From the NCBI GenBank assembly GCA_037693485.1, contig CM075345.1:5907501-5971500 (forward strand): a DNA stretch of 64,000 nt, read 5' to 3'. The position numbers were made by a program, and so were the translations under genes. The DNA is from Kitagawia praeruptora. Its lineage: Eukaryota > Streptophyta > Magnoliopsida > Apiales > Apiaceae. Under the pieces are notes generated by a model that did no database searches, was not told where the DNA came from, and saw only the letters and a list, made by a program, of their open reading frames with translations. How positions within the stretch are numbered: the stretch's first letter is position 1; each line of letters starts with the position of its first letter. Below are positions 40,301 through 50,814 of the stretch, piece after piece.

Positions 40301-41943
40301 GGCATGGAGGCTGTTGGGGTTCTCACACTCTCAGTGTCTTTTCTGGTGATCTCATCACCACTCACAATAAATCCCTCAAGGCCTAATGCCTTTTGTTGAA
40401 TGGCTCCCTCAATTTCACTCTGGACATGCTCAAGTCCCTCTCCTTTTGCCAGCACATTTGGCTGCCTCTCATTTTTAGGCTCACTTTTCTTTTCTTTTAT
40501 CTCTCTTTTCTCTTGCTCTCCCTCACTCATCCTAGATGCATGTGTATGAGCTGTACTAACATGCAATGAAGAGAAAGGTGATTTAGATTTTACCTTAAAA
40601 GCTTTGGAGATTGGCATGTCATCATCAAAGATGTCCTCAATTAATCCTTCCTGATATTGAGGTTGAGCAGGGTTGACAGCATCTTTCACCAATAAGTTAC
40701 TGTCAGAAGGTGTGTTGACAGCAGCTTTAGAGAGACCTTTGATAGCATCTTTTGTCAGAATGATACTGTCACTTGATTGTTTGACAGCACCTTCTGGTTT
40801 GTCATTGACAGCATCTTTAGCTGTGACAACAACTTCCCTAGGGTAAGATGCTTTGAGAGAATCGATCAAGATGCTGGCTGTTTCAATTTCTGACAAATTT
40901 GCATCTTGATCTAATCCAGTGTTTGATGGAGTGGTATCCATTTCACTTTGAGAAATGGGTTCTTGTGGACCACTAGATGGGGGGCTCATCCATGATTTGA
41001 GATGGATGATCAAAACCTGAGGGGTTGGTACTGTCCCCCTCTCTAGGTTGTTCAGAAGAAACAACAGATGTAGGAATGAAAGAAGAAGTTTGAAGTTCAG
41101 ATTGATTAATTGGCTGTTCCACAGAAGAAGATTGTGGAACATCAACAGTATGAGTGAATTCCTCACTGTGCTCTATCTCTATGTGTGTATCTTCAAATAC
41201 AGGTTCCTCAAGAGTGAGTTCTTGAGTTTGTGCAGACTCTTTACAAGGTGCCTTGGAAGACAGGCCAATTTCAATAGATGCCTCTTGTTGAGAAGAGACA
41301 CCTAGAGATGAGTTTATTTCCCTATCATCCTCTACAGTCTTTTGGGAAACTGTAGAGTGGCTGACAGTAACCTTGGCCCTTCTAGCTCTCTTCTTCTTAG
41401 GCTCAGAAGGGGCTACTATGAGTTCTATTTCACTACCATCCTTATTTGCTGCACTAGGTGCAGTAACTCCCTCTTGACTCACAACATTTTCACCAGTTGC
41501 ACTCTCTAGGGTTCTTTTCTTGGATTCCTGTTTGTCCATTTTAAGGGCTTTGGGCAGTCTAGAGTCCCTAGGTGGAATGTATGGTGTAGAATGTGGGTTA
41601 ACTGAATTTGGGTCTAATTCAGTCTCATTCTCAAGTGTGAAAACAGTGTACCCTGTAGGTAATGGAAAATCAAGGTTGGGCACTTGATTAACCATGTGTT
41701 GTGTGAGACATAGTGGAATATTTGCATTCAAATTTTGTGTGTTGAGAGATGTGTGTGTGTTTTTCTTCAAAACAGGGCATTCCTCAGTATTAGGTGCATC
41801 TTCAACATTTCCACAAATATGATTAATACACATAGTTAAAAAGCGAGGGTATATGGATACCTTTTTACCTATGACGCTTTTCAACTGTGCCGTGACCAGC
41901 TTTCCAACGTTCACCTTGTATCCATGGACTAAAGAATGAGTGA

Positions 41944-42715
41944 TGTTGTGCCCAAAATCTCCATGGGCTAGATTTAGGCCCATTAGGCTTAAGGATCCAA
42001 TCCGTATGAGTAATATGGGTTATGATTGAGGTCCCTTAAGTTAAATGGGGCTAAATAGCATGTGAAATGGATCTAAACAGGTTCAGGTTCCCGAAAGACA
42101 GCTTCCTGTAGACAGCTTCCCGAGAAACAGGTTCCTGCAGACAGGTTCCTGAGAGACAGCTTCCTGTACGAGAACAGATTTATTCCAGCAGAATTCTAGT
42201 ATGATTAAGCCTCCTATTCTTTAGGAGCAAGTCATGAACATCAACTCCTTATTGGAATGTATTCCTTGGGCGCAGATGATCCTTGAATACATCTAATAGG
42301 ACGAGAACTTGTAAACATACTCCTAGTCGGACTAGAACTCGAGTTCTATTCGACTTAGGTCGCCTATTCGTGGCTGAAATCTGGAGAAAAGGAGTTCCCC
42401 ACGAATTAGGAACCTAGTTTATTGCCGCCTAACCAGACTTCTAGTCTAAAAAGAACTACGTGAACTTGATCCCTATATATACAAGGGTACGTAGGCACCT
42501 TGAGAACATGTTTTTACAAGCCTCGCAATACACCTACGAGATTCTTGAGAACACACGACACAAGCCTCAAAGGAACTCGCGAGATTCTTGTAAACGCTCT
42601 CGAGCTCAGTTCAACCCCTACAAAAAACCTCCATTCTCCATAGATTAGTTGATCGTTAGCCTTTACAACTCACCATAAACCTCTCAAAAGTTGTTACGAA
42701 ATCCACTCATCAACA
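41944..42715 (+). repeat. E4 5' LTR
   Basis: 772 bp, TGTTGTGCCC to CATCAACA. The U3 has repeated AGGTTCCTG/AGCTTCCTG words (about 42,080-42,170). A TATATATA box lies at 42,474-42,481, the likely core promoter. Confidence 0.95.
42474..42481 (+). promoter_or_regulatory. TATA box of the E4 LTR
   Basis: TATATATA in context CCC-TATATATA-CAAGGG, 242 bp before the LTR end; copied in the right LTR near 48,948. Confidence 0.6.
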
Positions 42716-42716
42716 T

Positions 42717-42729
42717 TGGCGCTAGAAGG
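42717..42729 (+). other. E4 primer binding site region
   Basis: TGGCGCTAGAAGG follows the 5' LTR after one base, a sequence commonly found at this position in plant Gypsy elements. I cannot name the tRNA with certainty. Confidence 0.6.
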
Positions 42730-42760
42730 AGGGGAGAGTTATCATCTTAAGAGTGGAAAG

Positions 42761-44212
42761 ATGGCAGGTAGTTCTGATAGCGAAGCAACACAATCTGTAG
42801 AGAAAGATCAAACCTCGAAAACGAAGAAGATTACTCTTGCTGACGTCCTAGAGCATCTAAAGTCGATTGAAGAAAGGCTTACAACCCTCGAACAAATAAC
42901 ACCGAAGAAGAAGAAGAAGTCGAAGTTAGCAACTGGTAAGAAGGGTAGAAAAGCTAAGATTAATCCCAAGCAGTTAGGCGTCGATGAAGAAGAACGTGAA
43001 GAAAAGGCTGAGGAGGAGATCGAAGACCCAAAGAAAGATACTGAAGGTGAAGAAGATGGTGAAACGAAGGATAAACAACCTCCTGTTAAGGAACCTTCCA
43101 TCGAGATAATTAAGGATGATTCAAGTTCAGTCGAGACCACGAACGATTCGTGTATAGCAGATTCACAGGAAGCCGATGATAAAGATAAGGAAGCAAAGGA
43201 CGGTGGAGCTAGTGATTTGAATGCTGAAGACATCAAGAAGATTCTAGTGAAACTCAAGGAAGAAAAGCAGTCAATAACAGGTGCGATGACCTCATCTCCA
43301 TTCACCAAGAAGGTTAGAAAATCCCCGTTACCTAAATCCTATCGTATGTCAAACGAGTTTAAATTTGATGGCACTACGGATCCTGTGGAGTATCTGGGTC
43401 GTTTCAATACCGAGATGGAAGTTTATCAAGTTAAGGAGCCAACAAGGTGTAGATTATTGGCTGCAACCTTTCATGGTGGAGCTCATCAGTGGTTTAAGAG
43501 GTTACCATCAGATTCTATAGATTCTTGGGAAAATATGGGGAAGCTCTTCGTTATTCAATTTAGAGCTTCCGTGACTTTTGCACCCCCAACCAATACCTTG
43601 GCCAACATCAAGCAGAGAGCAGGTGAGACCTTGACAGAGTACCTCAAACGTTTTAATGCAGAGGTTCCCAGAGTTAAGAAAGCTCCTGACGAGGTCATTA
43701 TGAGCTTCCTGATTGCTGGAGTTAGAGCTGGTTCAGACTTCTGGAAGGAGTTACAAGTACGTGAACCTGGTACACTAGTTGATTTCTACAAACAAGCTGA
43801 ACTATATAAGTGTGTGGAAGAATCCTTGTTGAAGTTAAGAGAAACAGAAGATCTTGGAGATGAAGCTAGTCACAAAGGAAGCAAGCGAGAGAGGTCTCCA
43901 AGCCCGCAAGCATATGTTATTGGGGATCGAGCTTCCTCCAAAAGAAGTAAAGCAAATTTGAAGACAAAGTGCGATAGTTATACCTCTTTGGTTGCTCCAG
44001 TGGACCACATCTTCACGGTTTATGGGAAAGAAGGAATATTTGTAAAGCCTGCACCTTTACCAATAGGAGCAAGGAAAGATCTAAAGAAATATTGTGACTT
44101 CCATGAGGATGATTGCCATGATACTTCTGAATGTAGAGCACTGAAAGACCAAATTGAGGAATTGATTAAAGCCGGGAAGCTTGCGGAATGGATAGCTCGA
44201 GGTGACCAGTAG
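42761..44212 (+). CDS. gag: E4 Gag (483 aa), Ty3/Gypsy type
   Basis: The start is the ATG at 42,761, 45 bp after the LTR; the frame is open upstream but lacks an earlier ATG. Residues 1-175 are charged, Lys/Glu-rich and probably disordered, with a short predicted helix (LADVLEHLKSIEERL). Residues ~195-370 match the retrotransposon Gag family (PF03732-like: FDGTTDPVEYLGRF, HQWFKRLP, GETLTEYLKRF). The C-terminus has a degenerate knuckle, CDFHEDDCHDTSEC, followed by the DQIEELIKAGKL helix, as in Tat-lineage Gag proteins. No pol follows. The intact frame is consistent with LTRs that differ at one site. Confidence 0.9.
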   Translation: MAGSSDSEATQSVEKDQTSKTKKITLADVLEHLKSIEERLTTLEQITPKKKKKSKLATGKKGRKAKINPKQLGVDEEEREEKAEEEIEDPKKDTEGEEDGETKDKQPPVKEPSIEIIKDDSSSVETTNDSCIADSQEADDKDKEAKDGGASDLNAEDIKKILVKLKEEKQSITGAMTSSPFTKKVRKSPLPKSYRMSNEFKFDGTTDPVEYLGRFNTEMEVYQVKEPTRCRLLAATFHGGAHQWFKRLPSDSIDSWENMGKLFVIQFRASVTFAPPTNTLANIKQRAGETLTEYLKRFNAEVPRVKKAPDEVIMSFLIAGVRAGSDFWKELQVREPGTLVDFYKQAELYKCVEESLLKLRETEDLGDEASHKGSKRERSPSPQAYVIGDRASSKRSKANLKTKCDSYTSLVAPVDHIFTVYGKEGIFVKPAPLPIGARKDLKKYCDFHEDDCHDTSECRALKDQIEELIKAGKLAEWIARGDQ

Positions 44213-45600
44213 TTGAAAGTTTGAGAGCTTCCTTAAAGTATAGTTGAGAGACCTTTATTTATATATGTATTTCCTTCTTAGAACTAGGGGTAGTGCATGT
44301 ATACCTTCCTAGCAAGTAAACCTATTTCTTTCTAGTAGTTTTCAACGAAATTATGAGTAGTTCTTTTCCTTGTATTACGTCATACATTTAGCTTGTAAAA
44401 CAAGGAACATGCCTCATTCAATTCAGTGACCTACGAGAAATACCTCACAAGTAATCTCTTTAAGTATCTCTTGTTTCTTACAATGAGTTAGCTCGCGTAA
44501 GCTTAGAGGTACTGTATTGGGATATTTGTATAGAGGTTCATTCTCAGCATGTTTCGTAAGAAGATAAAGAAGAAAGGAGAAGACATGTTAAAGCTACAAG
44601 CAAGAATGATGTGAAGAGGTTATAGTATTTATTCGAGCGTTAAAGAAAATTCGATATAGTTGAAGATTTTGATGAAGAGTATCTACAAGAATATGATATG
44701 AGCATCTTGAAGAAAACACACAGTACTCAACTTCATGGATGAATATTCAACGACTTATTAGAAATTATCGAAGAATTGTGAAGCTTCTTGGAGTTAGTTC
44801 TTCATCAAAGACAAGCTTCCCTGAAGAACTGGGGGGTAGTACAATTACAATTACTATAGCACATGGTACGTTGAAAGTTGAGGATTTCAAAATTTTGAGA
44901 ATTCAGATCATGAACCTCACCATCAGGTCCAGGAAGCTCGTGATTTGATTCAGGAACCTCACGGCTAGGATGCAGTTTAGAAACCTCATAGCTCATATTT
45001 GGTTCAAGAACCTTGAGGATTGATTTGGTCTAGTATCTTGAAGAGCAGCATGCTTGCATCATGAACACGTCAATAAGTTTTCAAATCTTAACGGAGGCTT
45101 CCACTTCACTTCTGATCAGTCTACAGAAAGATCCAGGTGATACCTCTCCTTTTATTCTCACATATTCGTAGAAAACCTCCCAGGTACGCGCAACAAACTC
45201 TTACTATACAAAAAGCATGCTTAAACATCTATGCTAGTATGGTCTTATATGCGATAAAGCTATGATTATGTCTTGATTATGTTTCTTGATGTTAGAATGC
45301 ACATGTACCTAACAGATTGTAGGTTTCCTTGTTATTTACCTGCACCTCGCAGGTTCCTTGATATTTACCTGCACCCCGCAGGTTCCTTGATATTTACCTG
45401 TAGCTTATAGGTTCCATGTATTTACCTTTAGTTAACAGGTTTTGTGTTACTCACCTGAAGCTCGTAAGTAACAGCTTCCAGGTCTAGTTGCATGTGTCTA
45501 GTAGATTCCTTGTTATTTTCCTGTAACTGACATCTTGCAGGTTCATTCATATATACTTGAAGCTTGTATGTAACAGCTTCCAAGTTCATTGACATTTGTT
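44213..45600 (+). other. E4 internal non-coding region, first part
   Basis: No coding. A PPT-like G tract (AACTGGGGGGTAG, about 44,828) lies mid-way. From 45,300 to 45,600 the words GCAGGTTCC, TTGATATTTACCTG and ACAGCTTCC recur every 25-60 bp, echoing the AGGTTCCTG repeats of the LTR. Confidence 0.5.
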
Positions 45601-45699
45601 AGAAGCCAATTATTGATAGTTTCTGATTAGCAGCTTCTTGCTTGAAGTTCCCAACCAGCCGATACCTGAATAGAAGAAAATGTGCTTATAGCAAGAGCT

Positions 45700-46710
45700 C
45701 CATGCCTGTAGAGGATTAATCTAGTGCCCTTCTGGATTCTCTTTGTGCTCCATCCAAGGATTCACTTAGAGCCTAGAAGGATTCACTAGGTTCCCTAAGC
45801 ATATCCATGTATTCACCCAGTGCCCTTATGGATTCTCTATGTGCCCGTATAGGTTCACCTAGAGCCCAAAAGGATTCACTTGGTGCTTCATGCATCCACA
45901 CGCATTTGTTTGGTATCTTGATGGATTCTCTTTGTACCCTTTTAGGGATTCATTTGGTGCCCAATTGGTTTCAGTTTTTGTCCTAAGCAGAGGTTCATAT
46001 AAACAACCAGTTGGATTCACCTTATGCCCTTACAAGGATTTGCATAGAGCCCAGAAGGATTCACCTAGAAAAGCCCTGTCAGCTACATGCACTCGATAGC
46101 CAGAAAAGACTTGCAAGCATGAAAGATTCATCTCGAAAAGCCCTATGAATCGTAGGCACACATTCAAAAGTCCCATAAGCATGTGGGCACCTAGTTAAGG
46201 GTTTTAGGAACCTAAGCATGGGTAACCTAACCTAGAGTTTGATTGTACCTGAAAAGCCTTTAAAGGGATTCACTTGGTGCCCCTAGCATTTGAAGGGATT
46301 CACCTTGTGCCCTTACGGATTCACTTGGTGCCCCTAGAGTTTGAAATGATTCATCATGTGCCCTATAGATTCTCTTTGTGCCCTCTGCAGGATTCACTTA
46401 GAGCCTATAAGGATTCACTTGATGCCACAAAGGAATTCACTTAGTGCCCAATCGGATTCTCTTCGTGCTCTTGCCATGATTCACCTAGAGCCCGGATGGA
46501 TTCACTTCGTGCTTCCTAAAGCCAAAAAGGATTCATTTGACGCCCAGTCGAATTCTTTAAGTGCCCTTCTCAGGATTCACTTAAAGCTCAACTGGATTCG
46601 TCTTATGCCCTGTCAAGGATTCACTTAGCGCCCAATTGAATTCTCTAAGTGCCCTTCCCAGGATTCACCTAGAGCTCAATTGGATTCGCCTTGTGCCCTC
46701 ATCAAAGTGA
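45700..46710. repeat. E4 degenerate array of GGATTCACTTRGTGCCC units
   Basis: Across ~1 kb, the paired words GGATTCAC/GGATTCTC and GTGCCC/AGAGCC alternate every 20-50 bp with substitutions and small indels. No unit encodes anything consistent. This is a degraded tandem array built from one short motif. Confidence 0.7.
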
Positions 46711-47333
46711 TATATAGATGAATACTCCCACTTATAAAGCTTGTATATGATCGAAACAGTTTATAGCTACAACTTCCAAGTTCAGTGATATTCAGCCGAA
46801 ACAAGCAGTTTTCAGTCAACCACTTCAACAAGCTATAGGAGGTTCACGCATCATGGCGGCTCGGGGGGTAGCTTAATTCCCCTACGTTTGCACAGAGAAG
46901 AGCTTCCATCTTCCAGGTTCAGTAACGGAACCTCAATCCAAACCGGCACAATGAAGCACAGATAAGTTCTACTTTCATGCCTTTATATTCTTAACTATCA
47001 TGCATATTTTATGTCAATGCGAGCTTATATTCTGTCATGCTTAGATACATATTGCTTCTAAATGCGCATATTCCATGATCTTTAGAAATGAAATTTATGT
47101 GAACTTGTACTTAGGATGTTGTCATGCCCTATAGGTTTGCAGTTTACGTAACATATATGCTTAGTTTATGATCTCGAACGTGTTAGTTGAATCAGTCAAG
47201 TAGATAATTGATATGCCACTTGAGAAGGTAGCAACATATATAATGTAGATAATCGTTCATACTTGCATACATGCATCACTTATATGTGAGCTCTTCAGCT
47301 CGTATTACTAACCTATTTTTTTAGTTTTCTTGG
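46711..47333. other. E4 internal non-coding region, middle
   Basis: AT-rich, no genes. A second PPT-like tract (GGCTCGGGGGGTAGC) lies near 46,858-46,872, and CATGC/TATGC words are frequent in 46,970-47,290. Confidence 0.4.
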
Positions 47334-47840
47334 TGTTGTACCCAAAATCACCATGGGCTAGATTTAAGACCTATTAAGTCGTAGGTTCCAATCAACAAGT
47401 ATTGTATGAGCGAGGAGATAGATCTAGTACGAGATATGAAGACCTAACGTGGAGAAATGAGCATTAGTTGAGAAGACAGTCAAGAGATTATGAGTATCAA
47501 GACGTTCCTGATGAACCAGTAGCTGAGCAGATTATGAATGAACCAGTTTCCTCCCCGCAGAAGAGCCCGAATTAGCCTAGCAACAGCAATGAGAACAACA
47601 AGAAGTACATGGGAACTACAGAAACGCTCCCGAGACTAACAAATTTGTTATTTGTGCAGGTACAGTTTCCTGTAGAGAGGTTCCTGAGAACAAGATTTCG
47701 AGACACAGGTTCCTGAGCACCAGGTTCCTGAGCATAGATAGTAGAAAGATCTAGAAGCCAGCCAGATAGATGCCGACTTATTATTGGAGAGTACTCCTAG
47801 GACGCAGCTGATCCTAGATTACCTCTAATAGACAGCATGC
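47334..47840 (+). repeat. diverged LTR-like segment inside E4
   Basis: Starts TGTTGTACCCAAAATCACC, matching the E4 LTR start (TGTTGTGCCCAAAATCTCC) with two changes and staying similar for ~65 bp. Similarity returns at about 47,660-47,830 (repeated AGGTTCCTGAG words, GGACGCAGCTGATCCT). The centre is unrelated and no LTR end or PBS follows, so this is a rearranged old LTR copy. Confidence 0.6.
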
Positions 47841-47925
47841 ACAAGACAGTCAGATGAAAAGCAGCTTATCAGATAAAGCAACCTCTCGAGCAATTAAGTT
47901 ATGATTTTCAAGGTTAACCTCGTGC

Positions 47926-48290
47926 CCTTTTAAGGATTCATTTAGTGCCCTATTGGATTCGTTTTGTGCCCTCAGCATAGGTTCACATAACGCCCAATTA
48001 GGTTCACTTTATGCCCTTATTTGGATTCACATGGTTCCCTTGACAATCTTAAGATTCACCTTATCCCTTTTAAGGATTCATCTAGTGCCCTATTGGATTC
48101 GTTTTGTGCCCTCAACATAGGTTCACATAACGCCCAATTAGGATCACTTTATGCCCTTATTTGGATTCACTTGGTTCCCTTGACATTCTTAAGGTTCACT
48201 TAGTGCCCAATTAGATTCGCTTTGTGCCCTTGTCAAAGGATTCACTCAGCGCCTAATTGGATTCACTTTGTGCCCTTGTCACGATTCAAA
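47926..48290. repeat. E4 second array, 140 bp tandem duplication
   Basis: Two 140 bp units (from 47,926 and 48,066; TTTTAAGGATTCA start) are ~95% alike by eye and are made of the same GGATTCAC/GTGCCC words as the array at 45.7-46.7 kb. A partial third unit follows to about 48,290. Confidence 0.75.
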
Positions 48291-48406
48291 CAAGAAGATA
48301 AAGACCCGCATGGTTCACTCAGAAGAAACATGGGAGCACTGAAGGGATTGGACCTTAAAATATCAAGCTATTTAGGTTCCTCTCGCATCCTATGACTTCG
48401 AGGAAC

Positions 48407-48417
48407 CGGGGGGTACT
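48407..48417 (+). other. E4 polypurine tract
   Basis: G-rich tract GGGGGGTACT region adjoining the 3' LTR, third of three similar tracts in the element. Confidence 0.65.
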
Positions 48418-50292
48418 TGTTGTGCCCAAAATCTCCATGGGCTAGATTTAGGCCCATTAGGCTTAAGGATCCAATCCGTATGAGTAATATGGGTTATGAT
48501 TGAGGTCCCTTAAGTTAAATGGGGCTAAATAGCATGTGAAATGGATCTAAACAGGTTCAGGTTCCCGAAAGACAGCTTCCTGTAGACAGCTTCCCGAGAA
48601 ACAGGTTCCTGCAGACAGGTTCCTGAGAGACAGCTTCCTGTACGAGAACAGATTTATTCCAGCAGAATTCTAGTATGATTAAGCCTCCTATTCTTTAGGA
48701 GCAAGTCATGAACATCAACTCCTTATTGGAATGTATTCCTTGGGCGCAGATGATCCTTGAATACATCTAATAGGACGAGAACTTGTAAACATACTCCTAG
48801 TCGGACTAGAACTCGAGTTCTATTCGACTTAGGTCGCCTATTCGTGGCTGAAATCTGGAGAAAAGGAGTTCCCCACGAATTAGGAACCTAGTTTATTGCC
48901 GCCTAACCAGACTTCTAGTCTAAAAAGAACTACGTGAACTTGATCCCTATATATACAAGGGTACGTAGGCACCTTGAGAACATGTTTTTACAAGCCTCGC
49001 AATACACCTACGAGATTCTTGAGAACACACGACACAAGCCTCAAAGGAACTCGCGAGATTCTTGTAAACGCTCTCGAGCTCAGTTCAACCCCTACAAAAA
49101 ACCTCCATTCTCCATAGATTAGTTGATCGTTAGCCTTTACAAATCACCATAAACCTAGGGGTGGAAAACGGATAATACGGATACGGATATAGCTATATCC
49201 GAATCCGAATCCGTTTTTCAAAACCGTATCCGAATCCGTATCCGGATCCGGGAATATCCGAAAAATTCTTATCCGTATCCGAATTCGGCGAATATTATCC
49301 GGATACGGATACTATCCGGATCCGAATCCATTTTCCAAAAAATGATTTTTTTTCATCTCTCTCCCTCTCTTCACTCTATCTCTCTCTGCATCTCCTCTCT
49401 CCCATCTCACTCTCCCCTGCGCACACATACACCCGCACATATACACACACATAACTCACAACTCACGCATATACACACACACATAACTAACGTATATACA
49501 CATACAACCTCACTACACACACATCTCATCTTTTCCTAGCTGCAATCGCACAAATCCACCACCACCAACCACAACTCGCCTCCTCTTCCCCTTTCCTCCT
49601 CAACCACCACCGCCTCTCTTCGATTCACCGCTATCAACACCCAACACACAGCAACCAACCCCCGAATCAAACAAAACGGAGCCTCCACAACAAAACCCCA
49701 AACCTCAATTTTCCCAATTTTGATTTGAAACCGTAGCCTCCCTTCGATTTCTTTCTCTACAGTTGTGTGTATATATTTTTTGCGTGTGTTTGTATTGTAA
49801 TGGTTGCTTGTTTTGTTTTAGACTTTTAGTATATGTAAATGGGCTTGGCCCATCTAAATTGAAAAAACTAGTTACTACGTATCTATTTCCTAATATATAT
49901 GTAAAACAAATAAACATTTTGAACTCACAATTTGAGTAAAAATTTAGAATAATTAAATACTAGAATATTTTTAAAGATTTGTGGAAAAAAAAAATAGAAT
50001 TAAATATAATTTTTCCTTATATGATATATATAATTATATATTAAAATATATATTATATATAATTAATTTCGGATGCGGATATTTTCGGATACGGATGCAC
50101 CTATATCCATATCCGTATCCTAAACTCTCGGATTCAGATACGGATAATATTCGGTTGACTCCGGATACGGATAATATTCGCTTTTTTTCGGATACGAATA
50201 CAGATATTTCGGACGGATATCGGATTTTTCGGATTTTTTTTCCAGCCCTACATAAACCTCTCAAAAGTTGTTACGAAATCCACTCATCAACA
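48418..50292 (+). repeat. E4 3' LTR, interrupted by a hAT element
   Basis: Matches 41,944-42,715 apart from one substitution once the hAT (1,095 bp) and one 8 bp target copy are removed: 1,875 - 1,103 = 772 bp. Confidence 0.95.
49156..50250. mobile_element. non-autonomous hAT element (1,095 bp)
   Basis: TIRs TAGGGGTGGAAAA (left) and TTTTCCAGCCCTA (right, inverted, one mismatch). Perfect 8 bp target duplication CATAAACC at 49,148-49,155 and 50,251-50,258. The empty site is visible in E4's other LTR at about 42,673-42,680. Both ends carry many CGGATAC/ATCCG subterminal repeats (49,165-49,330 and 50,070-50,235), typical transposase-binding regions. No transposase ORF. The interior (49,340-49,760) has CT- and CA-rich tracts and a stretch of less AT-rich sequence that may be captured host DNA. 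Confidence 0.93.
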
Positions 50293-50814
50293 AGTGAGTT
50301 TCTTGATATATGATGGTATTCCATTCCAGCCAGTAGACTTAGTAGAGAACACCTTCACCATAACATCAAAGATCATGCTCCACTCCTTTCTCAGATACTT
50401 CCTGTCCATTTCTCCCGTTTGATACCATTTATCAGAGGTTTCTTCAAGTTTAGAACCTGAATACCCAATCTTCAGAAAGAACCTCTTCAGAGTGTCATCA
50501 TTTGCTAGTTCCTGAAAGCTTTCTCCACTGGCCAAAACAATACCCAAGGCATTATTGATATCCTTGACTGAGAGAGTATGGCTTGCATCATCTATTTTGA
50601 AGTTAATTGCTTCATCCTCTCCAGTTCCTTGAACACTGGCTGATTTCCAGAACTTTTCAATTCTATCAATATTGATTTTAGGGGTTGAGATTATTGCATG
50701 ACCTAGGTAGGATTTATTTATGAAGGAAATAAGTCCTTTGAAGCTTTCACCAGCATCACTAGGAGAGAAGATACCAGCAAAGTTGGTTTGAGCAACACTT
50801 TGTTTAGGTGCCAT

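Larger units (their letters stand above)
41944..50292 (+). mobile_element. E4: gag-only LTR retrotransposon (Ty3/Gypsy Gag, TR-GAG-like), contains a hAT
   Basis: Target duplication AGTGA (41,939-41,943 and 50,293-50,297) inside E3's third ORF. LTRs are 772 bp (41,944-42,715; 48,418-50,292 after removing the hAT and its TSD), differing at one site by eye (a C/A near 42,670). The internal region has one Gypsy Gag and no protease, RT or integrase. Instead, ~4.2 kb of non-coding DNA carries tandem short-motif arrays, a diverged LTR-like piece and three G-tract PPT-like sites. This matches terminal-repeat retrotransposons with Gag only, mobilised in trans. Confidence 0.92.
37540..50814 (-). pseudogene. 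E3 third ORF, broken and split by E4
   Basis: Starts at ATG 50,814. The N-terminal domain resembles that of E1 (EKFWKSA, LRKEWSMIF). It is cut by E4 at 50,293/41,943, with the frame matching on both sides of the insertion. It then continues to a frameshift in a six-G run (40,979-40,984), an in-frame TAA at 39,988-39,990 and another TAA at 38,455-38,457, and ends at 37,540. Without these changes the ORF would be about 1.65 kb codons long. The middle carries repeated K-D-A/T-V-N-type peptides encoded by TGACAG-containing codons. The C-terminus (Glu/Lys-rich coiled coil) is unlike E1's. Non-functional now. Confidence 0.85.

Noticed and set aside
45330..46700. CRISPR-like or satellite array in E4
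   Set aside because: Units are degenerate and variable in spacing without constant spacers, and the DNA is eukaryotic; it is a decayed tandem array within a retrotransposon.
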